DNA of 64,000 nucleotides from Glutinoglossum americanum (taxonomy: Eukaryota; Ascomycota; Geoglossomycetes; Geoglossales; Geoglossaceae): the NCBI GenBank assembly GCA_020080175.1, contig JAGHQL010000035.1:62001-126000 (forward strand). Direction: 5' to 3'. Both the position numbers and the translations under genes were made by a program. The notes beneath the pieces are model-generated. The model worked only from the letters and a program-made list of their open reading frames with translations, searched no databases and was not told the DNA's origin. Shown here piece by piece: positions 1 through 11,376 of the stretch (the stretch's first letter is position 1; each line of letters begins with the position of its first letter).

Positions 1-1045
1 CATGCTACGATGCCGAGAATTTTGGCCTTGGTAGTAGGGTTGGCTCTTTATCCGGCTAGATAGTTATGCCATGCAACGGTTCACAATTCCATCGCTCATC
101 ACCCTGGTCTACGATCGCTACAGGCATTTTGGTTCGAAACGAATTTGCCTAGTGTGCACCTGCAACCTGCTGGAAGCACTATCGTTTCATTTGGTCTTTT
201 TAATGCGAAGGATGAGCTGAACTCTCTTATGTGCGCGTGAGGTTCCAGACCCGTGATGTACTCCAGGATACTCCGGATTTGACCTCGGAACTTCACCCCA
301 TCGAATGAGATATCAGGTCCGGGTCAGGCCATTGTTCACCGTATTGGTCGTGGCGGCTTTGCTCAGAAACACCGTTGCCACTATCCTGGTCTCCGCTGAT
401 TTCCGTGGGCATGAGATCATCAACGTCCTGTTTCAACTTGTGCTAGTGCGGAATCCCCCGCACCGATCGAGCAGACGGCATTTGTCAAACCCATCTTTTA
501 ACCACCTTTCTTTCAGTCATGGATGCTATGGTTTGTCTTCGTTATTACTAATGTCTGCAAATGAGATCGAAGGACCCTTCTAAAAATCTCTCGCCAAGCA
601 GGCATTATTACCTCTCGCCACCCGTCGTTTCCGAGTTTCCATAGTATCACGAGATGCATCATATTGGCGCAGAACCTCCCGCTCGAGCCGATACAGAGAC
701 GTGAATCATGAGATTCCGTGAGGTTCTTGTCGTTTTCCTTATCCATTGGGTGAGCGGATATGGTCGGCTCTCTTCGACGCAGTAATCCCCCCTCCTAGCT
801 TTTGCTCATCGCCAGGAGTCTGCATGGCTTGCCCAACAATTGGGCGATGGATCGCTGGTGCAAAAGCCCTTCCTTTGTGTCGTGTGAGCATATAAAGTGT
901 CCTACCATTTCTTCTGATGTTGTCTCACTCATAGCCAGAGAGCAGAAGGACCTACGAAGTAGTCTGTCGCATCAGTATACCCCGACCAGTACCCAACGAT
1001 CCAGTATATACCCCTAACTCATCTACTACATCGACTATTGCGGCC
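1..1045. other. Intergenic region / promoter of the opsin-related gene
   Basis: No coding region is supported here; the open frames are short, overlap one another and lack recognisable motifs. A TATAAA box at 891-896 lies about 150 bp before the opsin start codon, and a CCCCT pentamer (the stress-response element core of yeasts) lies at 1011-1015. Both are short and could be chance. Confidence 0.5.
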
Positions 1046-1918
1046 ATGTCCTCCATCATCGCCCGCGCCTCCCACAACGACGCCCTCAATGTCAATCCTT
1101 CTAATGCTACCAACCGCTTGACCGTTCATGGGTCTGATTGGCTTTGGGCCGTAACCGCACTCTACTTCCTAGCATTCCTCATCCTCCTCCTCCATGCATT
1201 CACCGCAAAACATGGTGAGCGGGTCTTCCACTATCTATTCGGTATTGCCACCTTTACTGGTGGCATCGCCTATTTCGCCATGGCCTCCGATTTGGGCAAC
1301 GTACCTGTTGCGACCGAACTCAATAACGGCGGCGACAATAGTGTTACCCGACAGATCTGGTATGCGCGCTATATCAACTGGTTTGTCTCATGGGCTATGC
1401 TCGACATCGCTGTTTTGCTTCTCAGCGGCGTGAGTTGGGCCACCGTACTCTTCTCCGTTGGCTTGTCATGGATCTGGGTCTCGTCTTGGCTCGCTGGTGC
1501 CTTCGTCACAACGACCTACAAATGGGGATTCTTTGTATTCGGGGTGTTTGCATACTTCGTCCTCGCGTTCCATCTTAGCTACCATGGCCTTGCATCTGCT
1601 CGTCGTATCGGCTCATCGAAACACTACACTCTCACTACCTGCTTACTGCTCTTTGTCTGGATGCTGTACCCAATCGCATGGGGTCTTGACGAAGGTGGCA
1701 ATAAGATCTCGGTGACGTCAGGTTTTATCTTCTATGGTATCTTGGATCTCATTACTATGCCAATCCTCTCGCACTTTTTCTTGGTACTTGGGAGGAACTG
1801 GGATTATGGTGCTCTTGGTCTTCAGTTCACCCAGTATGGGCGTGTCGGCAGAAAGGAGGGTGGCGTTTTCCAAGAGAAGGAACCAGCGGCTGCTGCGGCG
1901 TCCGCGCCAGCTGTCTAG
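1046..1918 (+). CDS. Opsin-related seven-transmembrane protein (no retinal-binding lysine)
   Basis: Intronless, 290 aa, with seven hydrophobic segments between about residues 33 and 250 and an Ala-rich tail. It is recognisable as a microbial-rhodopsin fold: helix C carries R108-Y109-I-N111-W112, matching R82-Y-A-D85-W of bacteriorhodopsin; helix F has W-x-x-Y-P; helix G has L-D234-L-I-T-M238-P. The Schiff-base lysine (K216) is M238, the proton acceptor D85 is N111 and the donor D96 falls on A122, while D212 is kept as D234. It therefore should not bind retinal covalently or pump protons. This is the pattern of fungal opsin-related proteins (Hsp30/Yro2/Mrh1 class), plasma-membrane proteins often induced by stress. 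The ATG at 1046 has a good context (GCGGCCATG) and lies just before the first helix. Family confidence is high; the role is inferred. Confidence 0.9.
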   Translation: MSSIIARASHNDALNVNPSNATNRLTVHGSDWLWAVTALYFLAFLILLLHAFTAKHGERVFHYLFGIATFTGGIAYFAMASDLGNVPVATELNNGGDNSVTRQIWYARYINWFVSWAMLDIAVLLLSGVSWATVLFSVGLSWIWVSSWLAGAFVTTTYKWGFFVFGVFAYFVLAFHLSYHGLASARRIGSSKHYTLTTCLLLFVWMLYPIAWGLDEGGNKISVTSGFIFYGILDLITMPILSHFFLVLGRNWDYGALGLQFTQYGRVGRKEGGVFQEKEPAAAAASAPAV

Positions 1919-4089
1919 ATCGGCATGAACGACCGATGCATTTCAGGGCTGATGTGGATTATGGGAAGCCGGGCCATATTCTGTGGATATAGGAACACTC
2001 GTTGGCTGGGTCATCAGGTATTCCATTAATGAAGCTGGGGTTGGGTATTAACCTAAGTCTGGGTGAGCGAGTAATGTTTAATGACGATATATTGGTATGT
2101 GGCGCAAAAGCTCCTACTGCCTATAAACCATTCGTTGTAAAGATCATATCACAGCAGAACAATGAACAAATTTTACGAGGAGCGGTTTACAATTCATCCC
2201 TCTTTCCCCCGAAGATGAAAAGAAAAGTTAAGTTATGAGAGGGTTCTGAACGTTGATACATGCATCAATCAATATCCTTGGCGCCTCGGCAAAAAACAAA
2301 GGTTTTCTTGAGGTGTTAAAGCGTATGACAGCCACTTCCAAGCCATCATCGACGCACGCACCACGCGCTGCAACGGCCGCTTGTGGGGAATGTTCCCTGT
2401 CAATGAAAAAAGCTCCGAAGAAGAAAAGCAATGACTTACGGTGGTGGGTCACACACATCCATAAACACGTTTATTTGACCTGGCTAGTGCTTTACAGAGT
2501 ATAATGGCCTGATTAATCATCCGATTCCTTCGAATCGAATGCACCACAACACGTGCCATCACTGTTCCGTTGTCTCTTGGAAAACAATATCCAACCTAGC
2601 CCGTTTTTCCACTTCTCTCTTGCCTGCCGCACAGATGCTAAAAAAAAAACATGGCAAGATAGCCCCAATGATGTTTGGTGGCCATTGGCATTACTCATAC
2701 AACCGAATGCCCATATTTGAACTCTGACATCAACTCTTAGCTGTACCTTCATACAAACTTATGTATTTTTTTCAACCTTTCGATTTTGGCTATAGATGGG
2801 TTATGGCATCTGCCCCCCTTTATCCCTGAGTACAAATGGACCGGACTGGCAATTACCCTTCCTCTACCACAACGCCGGCCCTGTAAACAAACAAACACTA
2901 TGTCTAAAAATGAATTAAGTCATCTAACTGCCATGGAAATACCCACCTCTCGCACTCAACTCAATGGCGATATACTAGAGTCCGGGGTCTTGCCTTCGGC
3001 TACGGACTGAGTAGGGTTGCCGAAGAGGGTTCGGAAGGAGGAATAGGTGGCCGTCGTGAATGACTATAACGTCACCAAGCTTGTATATTTCTAAAAACCT
3101 CTCCACAAACTCCTAGTCCAACCGGTAGTAGTACGCCCACCACCTACGCCTATCTATAGGTTGATGCGCCTTGTAGTGAAAAAAGGGGTAGAGTTCTTGC
3201 TCTGCGTAGTGTCTCTGCCTCTCTTGACCTTCCAAATATGTGCCGCCATTGGATCCTTCAGACTTACTAAGTATCTAAATTGGGACAATTCTACTTGCCT
3301 TGTCTTGGGCGAGCTTGCCTAGCCACTCACGATCAGTCATTGGTGCCCGGATCGCATCAACGGGGGATGGAGGAGAGACTGAGCCATCAGCAGGAGTGGG
3401 GGCAGAAGTCTCGTTTAGGAGCGTAGCGGTTGTCGATCGTGGAAGAGGATAGATTAAAGAGAGCTGGGGTACTATGGCCGGGGTCTAGTTTTTATGATTC
3501 ATGTTAGTTCGAACGTTCGGTATCTTACTTTGATGGGAGGTGGGACGTACCTAGTCAGCCCCGGCTCCTAAGTTTTGCAGAGTAAGGGATGCAGAATGTT
3601 GCACTGATTGCACCGCAGCTGCTCTAGTAGCAACAGTGGTGAGCCGGGCGTGCGTTGGGTGTGAGGGTTAAAAATAATCGGGAGCACCAGAAACGCTGAA
3701 TCCTGGAGTCACGGGTGTAGATATAATTGATGAGTGCAGAACTGGGTCTGGTCTGTCTGATGATGGCTATACCGAATCGCTTCACCTATAAGCTACTGCA
3801 TCCGGCAGTGCAAACCCCCTCATGCAAGCCTGCATAATAGTGGTCCTTGGGGTGTGATTGTGTTCGAGTGATTATTCCTAGTTGAATTGCCTAACTAATA
3901 CTTTTTCTATGCAAAATTGCTGTTACTAAGGGCATGGCTGGTTGTGCTTTTTAGTGCTGGGGTAATAGGTTCAACATCCCATCTTTGCGATAGGACCTGT
4001 TGCAATATTGACATTAGTGCCCGCAGTCTTAGCTTGATTTTAGTGAGGCAGGGCCCAGCCGAAGCCTAAACGGGGAGTCTAAACACACT
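1919..4089. other. Gene-free region of about 2.2 kb
   Basis: Only short open frames without family resemblance occur. The part from about 3000 to 4080 is stop-rich in all frames. No terminal repeats, simple repeats or recognisable transposon motifs were seen. Confidence 0.5.
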
Positions 4090-6007
4090 ATGGCATTTTT
4101 GCTAGGTAGTGTTCAATCTCATCAGTGCCAAGCCGGCAAATATTTGCGGCCTCGTCTTGATCTTTCTCATACCATGCGGTCAACACTCTGTTGCTCGGTC
4201 ATCTCATACAAACCTTCCCCGGCTTTAAGATCTGTGTTTAGTCCTGCCGTTTACCTACCGTGCGACCAGAGATGGGTAGCCACGAAGGCTTCGCAAGAAA
4301 ACTTTGCCTTCGTTGACCCAACACTAACTCTTCGTGGTGAAGGAGCTCGATCGGTACATGCTCAAGGAAACCCCAGAAAACCAAGGTCTGGAGGTGCAGA
4401 AATATTTCCTAATGATCTCCGGCAGACGCTGGAAGCCCACCGGTTGAAAAACAGGGCTTCCGTCATCAGGAAATTGGGCTCCGAGGGGACACCCCCATAC
4501 ATTCGACCTAAAATCAATTATGCACATCCACCGTTGGCAACAGACAGAAATGGACCTAACGCCAAGATACAGGTTCCTTCTAGCTCTCAGTCCAGTCGAT
4601 TCCAGTGCAGACGGGGTGCGGGGGCACTGGGCACTAGCCTCGGGCTGGATGAGGTTGTGACGCGATGGCGGACCATGAGGGGAGCACCAGTAGGAGAATA
4701 TCAAGGCGTGAACTTCTCACCCTGCCCACGCCACGATAAGGTGTATGGGGATCCGGGCAAGGGAGACGTTGTCCCTTGGCTGAAATGTGTCGAGTGGAAT
4801 GGTGGTGATGCCTCGTCACGGTCTGTAGCTGTGCCACTCTTATTCTATGTTACGATCATTGATTGCTTGACTGCGCAGACTGCACGGCGAGATCAAGGCC
4901 TTTGAGGCGTACGTGTCGCCAACATACGGTGAAGGAGATTTACGTGAGGCCGTTGTACGCGAGATAAGATCCCATGCTGTGGTAGCTCTACCTGGCACTT
5001 CCTTGGAAATATTTGGCTCGTATAACACTGGTTTATACACACCGATCTCCGACATCGACCTTAGACTGACCTTTCCCGGGAATGCAAAGCAGCCTAACGA
5101 ACGCGGGCCTAGCCCGACACGACCAGCAGTTATTCGAAAGAACCATCAACGGCTCAGGGATTTTGTGAGGTATCTCAAAACCACAGTTGATTTTACGGAC
5201 GTGAAATTAGTAATGGCAAAGATACCAGTTGCAGTGGTGACACATCGAGCAACGGGATTCCAGCTTCAGATATCGGCAGTGGGCGAGACAACTGCACATG
5301 ATGAATATGTTAAGACTTACCTGGCCGAGTATCCCGGTTTGAAGCCTCTATATTTTATTATTAAGAATATCCTTTGGATTAGGGATTTCACGGATCCCTA
5401 TACTGGTGGGCTGGGCTCGTACCCGCTTTTCATGGCTATAGTGGCATGGTTCAGACTCGGCAAGTCCCAAGGTATTACTATTTGGCGTCACAATAACCAG
5501 GCCTTGGGCGAAAACCTTCTTGATTTCCTCGAGTTTTATGCATCGTTTGACTATTATCACGAAGGCCTTTCCATTGAGCCGCCAAGAGTGCTTAGTAAAA
5601 GACTACGACCCGGAAGACCGTCAATGCTTGAAAAAGAAGCGATTGCAAGAAGCAGGGTGCGTTGATATCTCCCAAGCGCTTTCCGGCGCTGCATATATGC
5701 TAACGCGTGAGAATAGATTATACGTGCCCAGAGCAAGATGTGTATTGCCGACAAGATTCAGCCCTATCGCCTTTATCTTCAGGACCCAGCAGATCCGTTT
5801 AACGACCTGGGTAGCAAATGCTTTGGTATCAAGCATATCCGAGCGATATTCCAACACACCCGAGCTCGTCTCGAACAAGATATCATTCAATTTGAGCAAG
5901 ACCCAAGGGTGTTCGAGAAAACAGGACTGTTGCGAAATGTGATAGGGGGGCGATTGAGAGGAGTGAGGGAATCCAACCCACTACATATCCCACCAGAGTG
6001 GACATAA
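4090..6007 (+). CDS. Non-canonical poly(A) polymerase-like nucleotidyltransferase, probably mitochondrial
   Basis: Exons 4090-4820, 4879-5656 and 5717-6007 join into 599 aa. The introns (58 and 60 nt) have GT-AG ends, and the second has a GCTAAC branch site. The nucleotidyltransferase signature begins G290-S291-Y-N-T-G, followed by S-D302-I-D304-L. The PAP-associated domain follows with GLGSYPLF and a nucleotide-recognition strip LQDPADPFNDLG near the C-terminus. The family adds nucleotides to RNA 3' ends (Trf4/Cid1/MTPAP type). An internal Met (ATG at 4174) starts a stretch rich in Arg/Ser/Leu without early acids, like a mitochondrial presequence, so translation may begin there. The strand expected to carry the third catalytic Asp (hDhS) reads L-Q374-I-S, so activity is uncertain. 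Without the second intron the frame would stop at 5665. Confidence 0.85.
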
Positions 6008-6369
6008 TTCTTGTGTATAAATATCTATTATTATAAGAATTAGCTGGTGATAAAGCAATGGAGTTGGTCTGATTTATTTAGTCACCGCGTCTTACCTCTC
6101 GCGTCCAAAACCAATTAGAATGGGATTCGGCAACCGTGTCAAGACACTTAGAACTCGAGAAATTCTATGAAAGTGTAGAATGTTCGGAAAGCTGTCAATT
6201 CTGTGGATGCGTGATAAATCTCAACATGAGGTTATAAAAATTCATTGATAAGCACGTTTTAGCCTCTGATCCCACAAATATACAGACTGATTTCGATCGA
6301 AGTGCCACAGTACTCCACAACTTGAGCCTTCGGACTGTTCAGTTCGAGCAGCGCACAACAACTATTGCT

Positions 6370-9300
6370 ATGTCTGACTTTCAGATGTTCCATGCGCTAG
6401 GTCAAGCGGAGAGTGAGAAGGAAGAGCTTGCTAACCCAGGCTCTTCGAGACAATTGGCGGCTCCTCAATTCAGATCGCCGATGGCCTCTTCCCAAGAGGG
6501 ATACCACCAAGCAGGCCCAGCAAGTGGTGCCAATGCTCCTAGCTACCAATACGGCGCTCAGCCGGCACAGAAAGCATACGGATCTCCCGGGCAACCGCAA
6601 GGGTACTTCCCACCTCAGGCTGTACTTCAACCGAACTCGCCTGGTGATGGATATGCAGGAGAACTGGCATCACAGATGGGTGGATTGGGCCTTGGGGGAG
6701 AAGTGGGCGGATCGGGGCCGGCGCGCCCACATAAAAAGAAGCACCGACATGCTTTTCACACCCTTGAAACGCCTGAGACTTCATCTGGAGCGTTCAATGG
6801 TCTGCCTGCCAGTGGTCAAGTACAGCAACAGACGCCAGGTCAATATATGAACCAGGAAATTACACCCGCAATGTCACAATTTCCGGCTCCAGCTAACCCA
6901 CTATTCAACCCAGTAAATACGCCCTCGGCCGGTGCACCCTCCGCAGCATGGGGCCAGTCTCCCAATCCACCAACTAGCATCGGAACATCAGCACAAGGTC
7001 GCGTTGATCCCGACCAGATCCCCAGCGTGCCACATTCTCGAGATGTCCCGGCCCAATACTATCTGAGCCATGTCTACCCTACTCTGGAAAACCATCTCCC
7101 GCCCCCAGGTGCTGTGCCCTTCATTTCTCATGACCAGGGCAATTCTTCACCAAAGTTTGCTCGACTGACAATGAACAACATACCCGCCACTTCTGACGCT
7201 CTCTCCTCTACTGGCCTCCCTCTTGGCCTCCTTCTTCAGCCCCTAGCCGCATTATCACCAGGTGAACTACCTATACCCGTGCTCGATTTTGGCGAATCGG
7301 GACCCCCAAGATGCCGGAGATGCAGGGCATATATTAACCCATTCATGACTTTCCGTTCTGGTGGCAACAGATTCGTGTGTAATATGTGCACCTTTCCTAA
7401 TGAAGTCCCTCCGGAATACTTCTCTCCAACGGACCCTTCTGGTGTTCGTGCCGACAGGGAAACAAGACCTGAACTGACAAGAGGGACCGTCGATTTCATG
7501 GTGCCGAAAGAATATTGGGCCAAAGAGCCTGTGGGTCTAAGGTGGCTGTTCTTAATCGATGTGTGCCAAGAGGCTCAAAATAAAGGGTTCCTCCAAGGAT
7601 TCTGTGAGGGGATTTTGAGCGCTATATACGGGGGTAACGAAAGTGAGAATGACGCATCTGAGGGTAAAGTGCGGGGATTACCACCCGGATCGAAGATTGG
7701 CATCATGTCGTTTGATAAAGAGATACATTTTTACAATCTTAGCGTAAGTCAAACGTACAAAGCGTTTAACTTAGGTATTTGCTAATTTCGGGGATAGGCT
7801 GGGCTGGAACAGGCGCAGATGATGGTTGTTTCAGATATCGAAGACCCGTTTGTCCCATTGAGTGAAGGCCTTTTTGTAGACCCATATACTTCAAAGTTCA
7901 TCATCTCTTTTCTAATTTATTGTTTAGAGCACTTCTGACGCGTTTGTAGAGCGGTTATTACGTCGCTTCTGGCCCAAATCCATTCTCTTTTCTCTCAGAT
8001 CAAGAACCCCGAACCCGCACTTTTACCCGCCCTGAATGCTGCGCTCTCCGCTCTGTCATCGACAGGTGGTAAAGTTGTTTGCTCCCTGTGTACACTACCG
8101 ACATGGGGCCCCGGTAGGCTTTTCTTGAGAGACGACCAGAAGATTCATAATACGGACAGCGAAAAAAAGCTATTCACCACGGAGCATCCAGGGTTCAAGA
8201 AGACAGCCCAGAAGATGGTTGAGAGTGGCATTGGTGTGGATTTCTTCCTTGCTGCGCCTGGTGGGGGCTATCTAGATATAGCCACCGTAGGTAAGATACT
8301 GTTACATCTGTTGACCACTTGCAGAACGGTGATGACTGATTCGATCCAATGAAGGCCATGTGTCTGCTGCAACCGGTGGCGAAACCTTCTACTATCCAAA
8401 TTTCCTGTCACCCCGTGATACCCCGAAATTCTCTCAAGAGATCAAGCATACTGTTACCCGTGAAACTGGCTACCAGGCCCTCATGAAAGTTCGCTGCTCC
8501 AACGGGCTTCAAGTCTCTTCATATCTTGGGAATTTCCTTCAGCACACCTTTGGCGCTGATCTCGAGTTTGGTGTGATTGATGCAGATAAGGCGCTGGGTG
8601 TGATGTTTAGTTATGATGGGAAGCTGGATATCAAGCTTGATGCTCATTTTCAGAGTGCTCTACTCTACACTACTGCAAATGGAGAGAGGCGCGTTAGGTG
8701 CTGCAATATCGTCGCAAGCGTCAGTGAAGGTGGGAGGGAAGCGATGCGATTTGTTGATCAAGACGCGGTGGTTAACCTGATTGCTAAAGAATGTAAGTTG
8801 TACCTCTGGCCTCTCAATGTTCTCAGGAATCGTTCTGATCGGTAAACTGTAGCCGCTTCGAGAATGCCAGAGCGTTCGCTCAAAGACATTCGCGGGGCTC
8901 TCACCGAAAAAACCGTCGATGTACTTGCTGGTTATCGCAAAAACTTTTCGGGATCTCACCCCCCTGGGCAGTTGGTCCTTCCGGAGAATCTCAAGGAGTT
9001 TGGAATGCATATGTTAGGTTTATTAAAGTCGAGGGCATTTAAAGGCAAATCCCGCATCTGGTCACAAAATATTTCAGAGCAGACACCCAATCTAACACCC
9101 TTTTAGGCGGCCATGAGTATAGCGATCGAAGAACACATGATATGCGGATGATCAAGTCGATGGGGGCTATGGAGCTGTCTCTCTACCTGTATCCGCGAAT
9201 CATCCCTGTGCATAACTTGAGCGAGAAGGTAGACGTTCTTCCCCCATCGCCTTAGCACAATTCTAATCCATATCTAGGACGGCTTCCCTGGTGAGAATGG

Positions 9301-9910
9301 ACACTTGGTGATGCCTCCGGCCATCCGCGCGTCTTTCTCTCGGATTGAGGAAGGTGGGGTGTACCTGGTCGACAACGGCCAGATCTGCCTTCTCTGGATT
9401 CACTCTCAAGTCTCACCAAACCTCCTCGTTGATCTGTTTGGTGAACCTTATACGACTCTGCCGTCTCTCGACCCCACTAACTCGAAGCTTCCGGTGCTGG
9501 AAACACACCTCAATGCTCAAGTCCGTAACATCGTGCAATACCTATCCACGATCCGCGGCTCGAAAGCATTAACCATACAGCTCGCACGGCAGGGGCTCGA
9601 CGGCGCGGAATACGAGTTTGCTCGGCTTTTAGTCGAGGATAGAAATAACGAGGCCCAAAGCTATGTAGACTGGCTGGTGCATGTTCATCGGCATATACAA
9701 TTAGAGGCACGTGCTCCTCCTTCACATTAAGATCGTCGATTTGTCCTCCCTCGGGTCTACGTCTAGTTGAGGGGCCCAACGCACATATCCTCATGAGAAC
9801 TGACTCTGACATTGCCTGGGGTTTTACAGCTGAGCGGCCAGAGGAAGAAGGATGATTCGGTTGATAGTTCCGTCGCGAATCTTACGGGCATGAGGCCGCC
9901 GTATTGGTAG
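6370..9910 (+). CDS. SEC24: COPII coat subunit Sec24
   Basis: Eight exons (6370-7743, 7798-7895, 7950-8290, 8355-8792, 8853-9044, 9107-9228, 9278-9706, 9830-9910) join in frame to 1024 aa. Sec24 selects cargo for ER-derived COPII vesicles together with Sec23. The N-terminal 230 residues are Gln/Pro/Gly-rich and disordered. A zinc finger has C315-x2-C318 and C337-x2-C340. The trunk (MMVVSDIEDPFVPLSEG), beta-sandwich, helical and gelsolin domains follow, and the tail TGMRPPYW is typical of the family. The start is the ATG at 6370, since upstream frame has only non-ATG codons; a TATAAAAA lies at 6233-6240. Two introns (9045-9106 and 9707-9829) begin with GC instead of GT, and only these junctions keep the conserved protein in frame. 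The third exon's upstream intron starts with the weak site GTTCAT. Confidence 0.96.
9045..9106 (+). other. GC-AG intron in SEC24
   Basis: The junction reads AAAG|GCAAAT...CTAAC...TTTTAG|GC. Splicing here gives continuous RAFKGGHEYSDRR, the conserved Sec24 sequence. No GT lies near enough to replace it. Confidence 0.8.
9707..9829 (+). other. Second GC-AG intron in SEC24
   Basis: The junction reads TTAGAG|GCACGT...TTTTACAG|CTGAGC. This phase-0 join gives HIQLELSGQRKKDD and the conserved C-terminus. The nearby GT (in GCACGTGC) would shift the frame and lose the Sec24 tail. Confidence 0.75.
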
Positions 9911-10921
9911 TTAAGGCGTGCCGAGCAGGGGAGAAATTCACCCTAGAAGGTTTAGAGCTTGTATGTGGAAGTTTGTAAATTGGCAAGATTTTGCCCTACT
10001 CTGAGGTATATGCATGTGACTATGCATGCTTTCCTTATTTGTTAAACGCCGTTTCCCTCCGCTTTGCAGTTGCTTCGCGGGGTTGGAGGAATGCCCAATG
10101 TTAGCGGTTCGTATTTTCTTGTAGGCAAAGTTTGGGCGTAACGTGAACTCAAAATTTGATATCATGCTTCTAGCTGGCGGCTCTCTTCTCTATGAATGGT
10201 AATCTTATTGTGGCGTTGGGCGGTTCGTGCGTGTGAATAAACAACATACTAGGCCCCTATCCCTCCGTATCTGGTGAAACGAAAGGGAGGATATTCTCCG
10301 CTGCCAAGCACCCCCTACATACCCTTTGATGGAGTCATCTCTCTGCCCGCACCCGACAACTTTTTCTTCTTCCCGTTAATATTTAAGGACCACGCCACGG
10401 GACTGCCCCTTTACGTAGTTAGGTACGTACCGCGGGAGAGTGTCTTCGCATTGTCACATGAACGTATCGGACGCAGGGACGGTCAAAACGGGATATTCAT
10501 AGGAGGCGGAGTGATGTTTCGGATGATACGTGAGCCGTTGGGCGGAGTGACGATTGTTTGAAGGTGGTATTCATGTAAGGATTTGGTAGAGGCGGTTTTA
10601 TCCTACGTGCGCATGTCCGTGAATGGTCGCAATGGCCTGTTGGATGGGCCGTTTGGTGAGGGTGGGGGCCGACGCGCGAAACGAGGGGAAGAACGCCCAA
10701 TACGGTTTCAAGGAGCTGAAAAGTGGCCGAGGGGGGCTTAGCTCGCGAATTCCGCTGCGGAGTCAATATCTTAATATATATTATTCGATTGCCTGTCTTC
10801 TTACCCATCACCATCGCCCACCGGTCGCTATCCCATTCTAATCTCTATAACGATCGGAAAGCCGATCCATTATTACAGTAAAGGTCGTTAACCCATAATC
10901 CATCCCGCGCAAACTCCGACT
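9911..10921. other. Intergenic region
   Basis: It contains the SEC24 3' flank and the promoter of the next gene. No coding, repeat or RNA feature is recognised; open frames up to 105 aa lack family resemblance. Confidence 0.5.
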
Positions 10922-11376
10922 ATGGCATGGAGCAACAGCACCCCCAAACCTCCCGAATCGGCCCTCTCAAAAGTCCTCCCACTCCTTATCTTCTTCGCGC
11001 TCGTGGGCGTGATAGCTGCGGTTCTGATACAGGTCGCGAAGACGGCGGGCGATATTGCTGATAATGCGGGGAAGAAGCTCGAGAAGAAGAATGTAGTGGT
11101 TACGAAGGAGGGAGTCAGGGTTGGGGTGAAGGAGTTGAGGAATGAGAAATATGTTGATAGGACCCAGAGGTGCGCGCCCTGCCCTTCGGCTCTTCCGCCG
11201 CGCATACCGTCTTTCTAGCTGGTTTTTCCTACGCTTGCGTGTATAGGGGGCGTTTGCGCTGACGAGTTTTTTTTAGTGTCCTGGTTAAGGCATGGAATCT
11301 CTCAACATGGCCGGCGTATAAGTCCCGTTTCTGGAACCAACAAGCGCAGCAGCAGCCAGAACCGCGGAAATCGTGA
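10922..11376 (+). CDS. Small single-pass membrane protein, fungal, unknown function
   Basis: Exons 10922-11169 and 11277-11376 encode 115 aa. The intron (107 nt) begins GTGCGC, has a GCTGAC branch site and ends TTTTAG; splicing joins DRTQ to SVLVKAWNLSTWPAYKSRF. One hydrophobic segment lies at residues 18-39, preceded by a short Ser/Pro-rich N-terminus, and is followed by a Lys-rich helix (about 52-60) and a compact VTKEGVRVGVKE strand. I know similar short proteins as conserved hypotheticals in filamentous ascomycetes but cannot give a function. A strong 5' splice site (GTGAGT) overlaps the stop codon at 11373; if used with the AG at 11418-11419, the protein would instead end in SFGAFMSWDIAK with its stop at 11454-11456. 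Confidence 0.72.

Noticed and set aside
5520-5942. Alternative frame over the end of the polymerase-like gene, suggesting a frameshift
   Set aside because: A normal 60-nt intron (5657-5716) with GCTAAC branch site joins the main frame, so no frameshift is needed.
7896-7949. Suspected sequence error in SEC24 because the donor is GTTCAT
   Set aside because: The donor is weak but still GT, and the join TSK-AVITSLL matches Sec24, so it is accepted as an intron.
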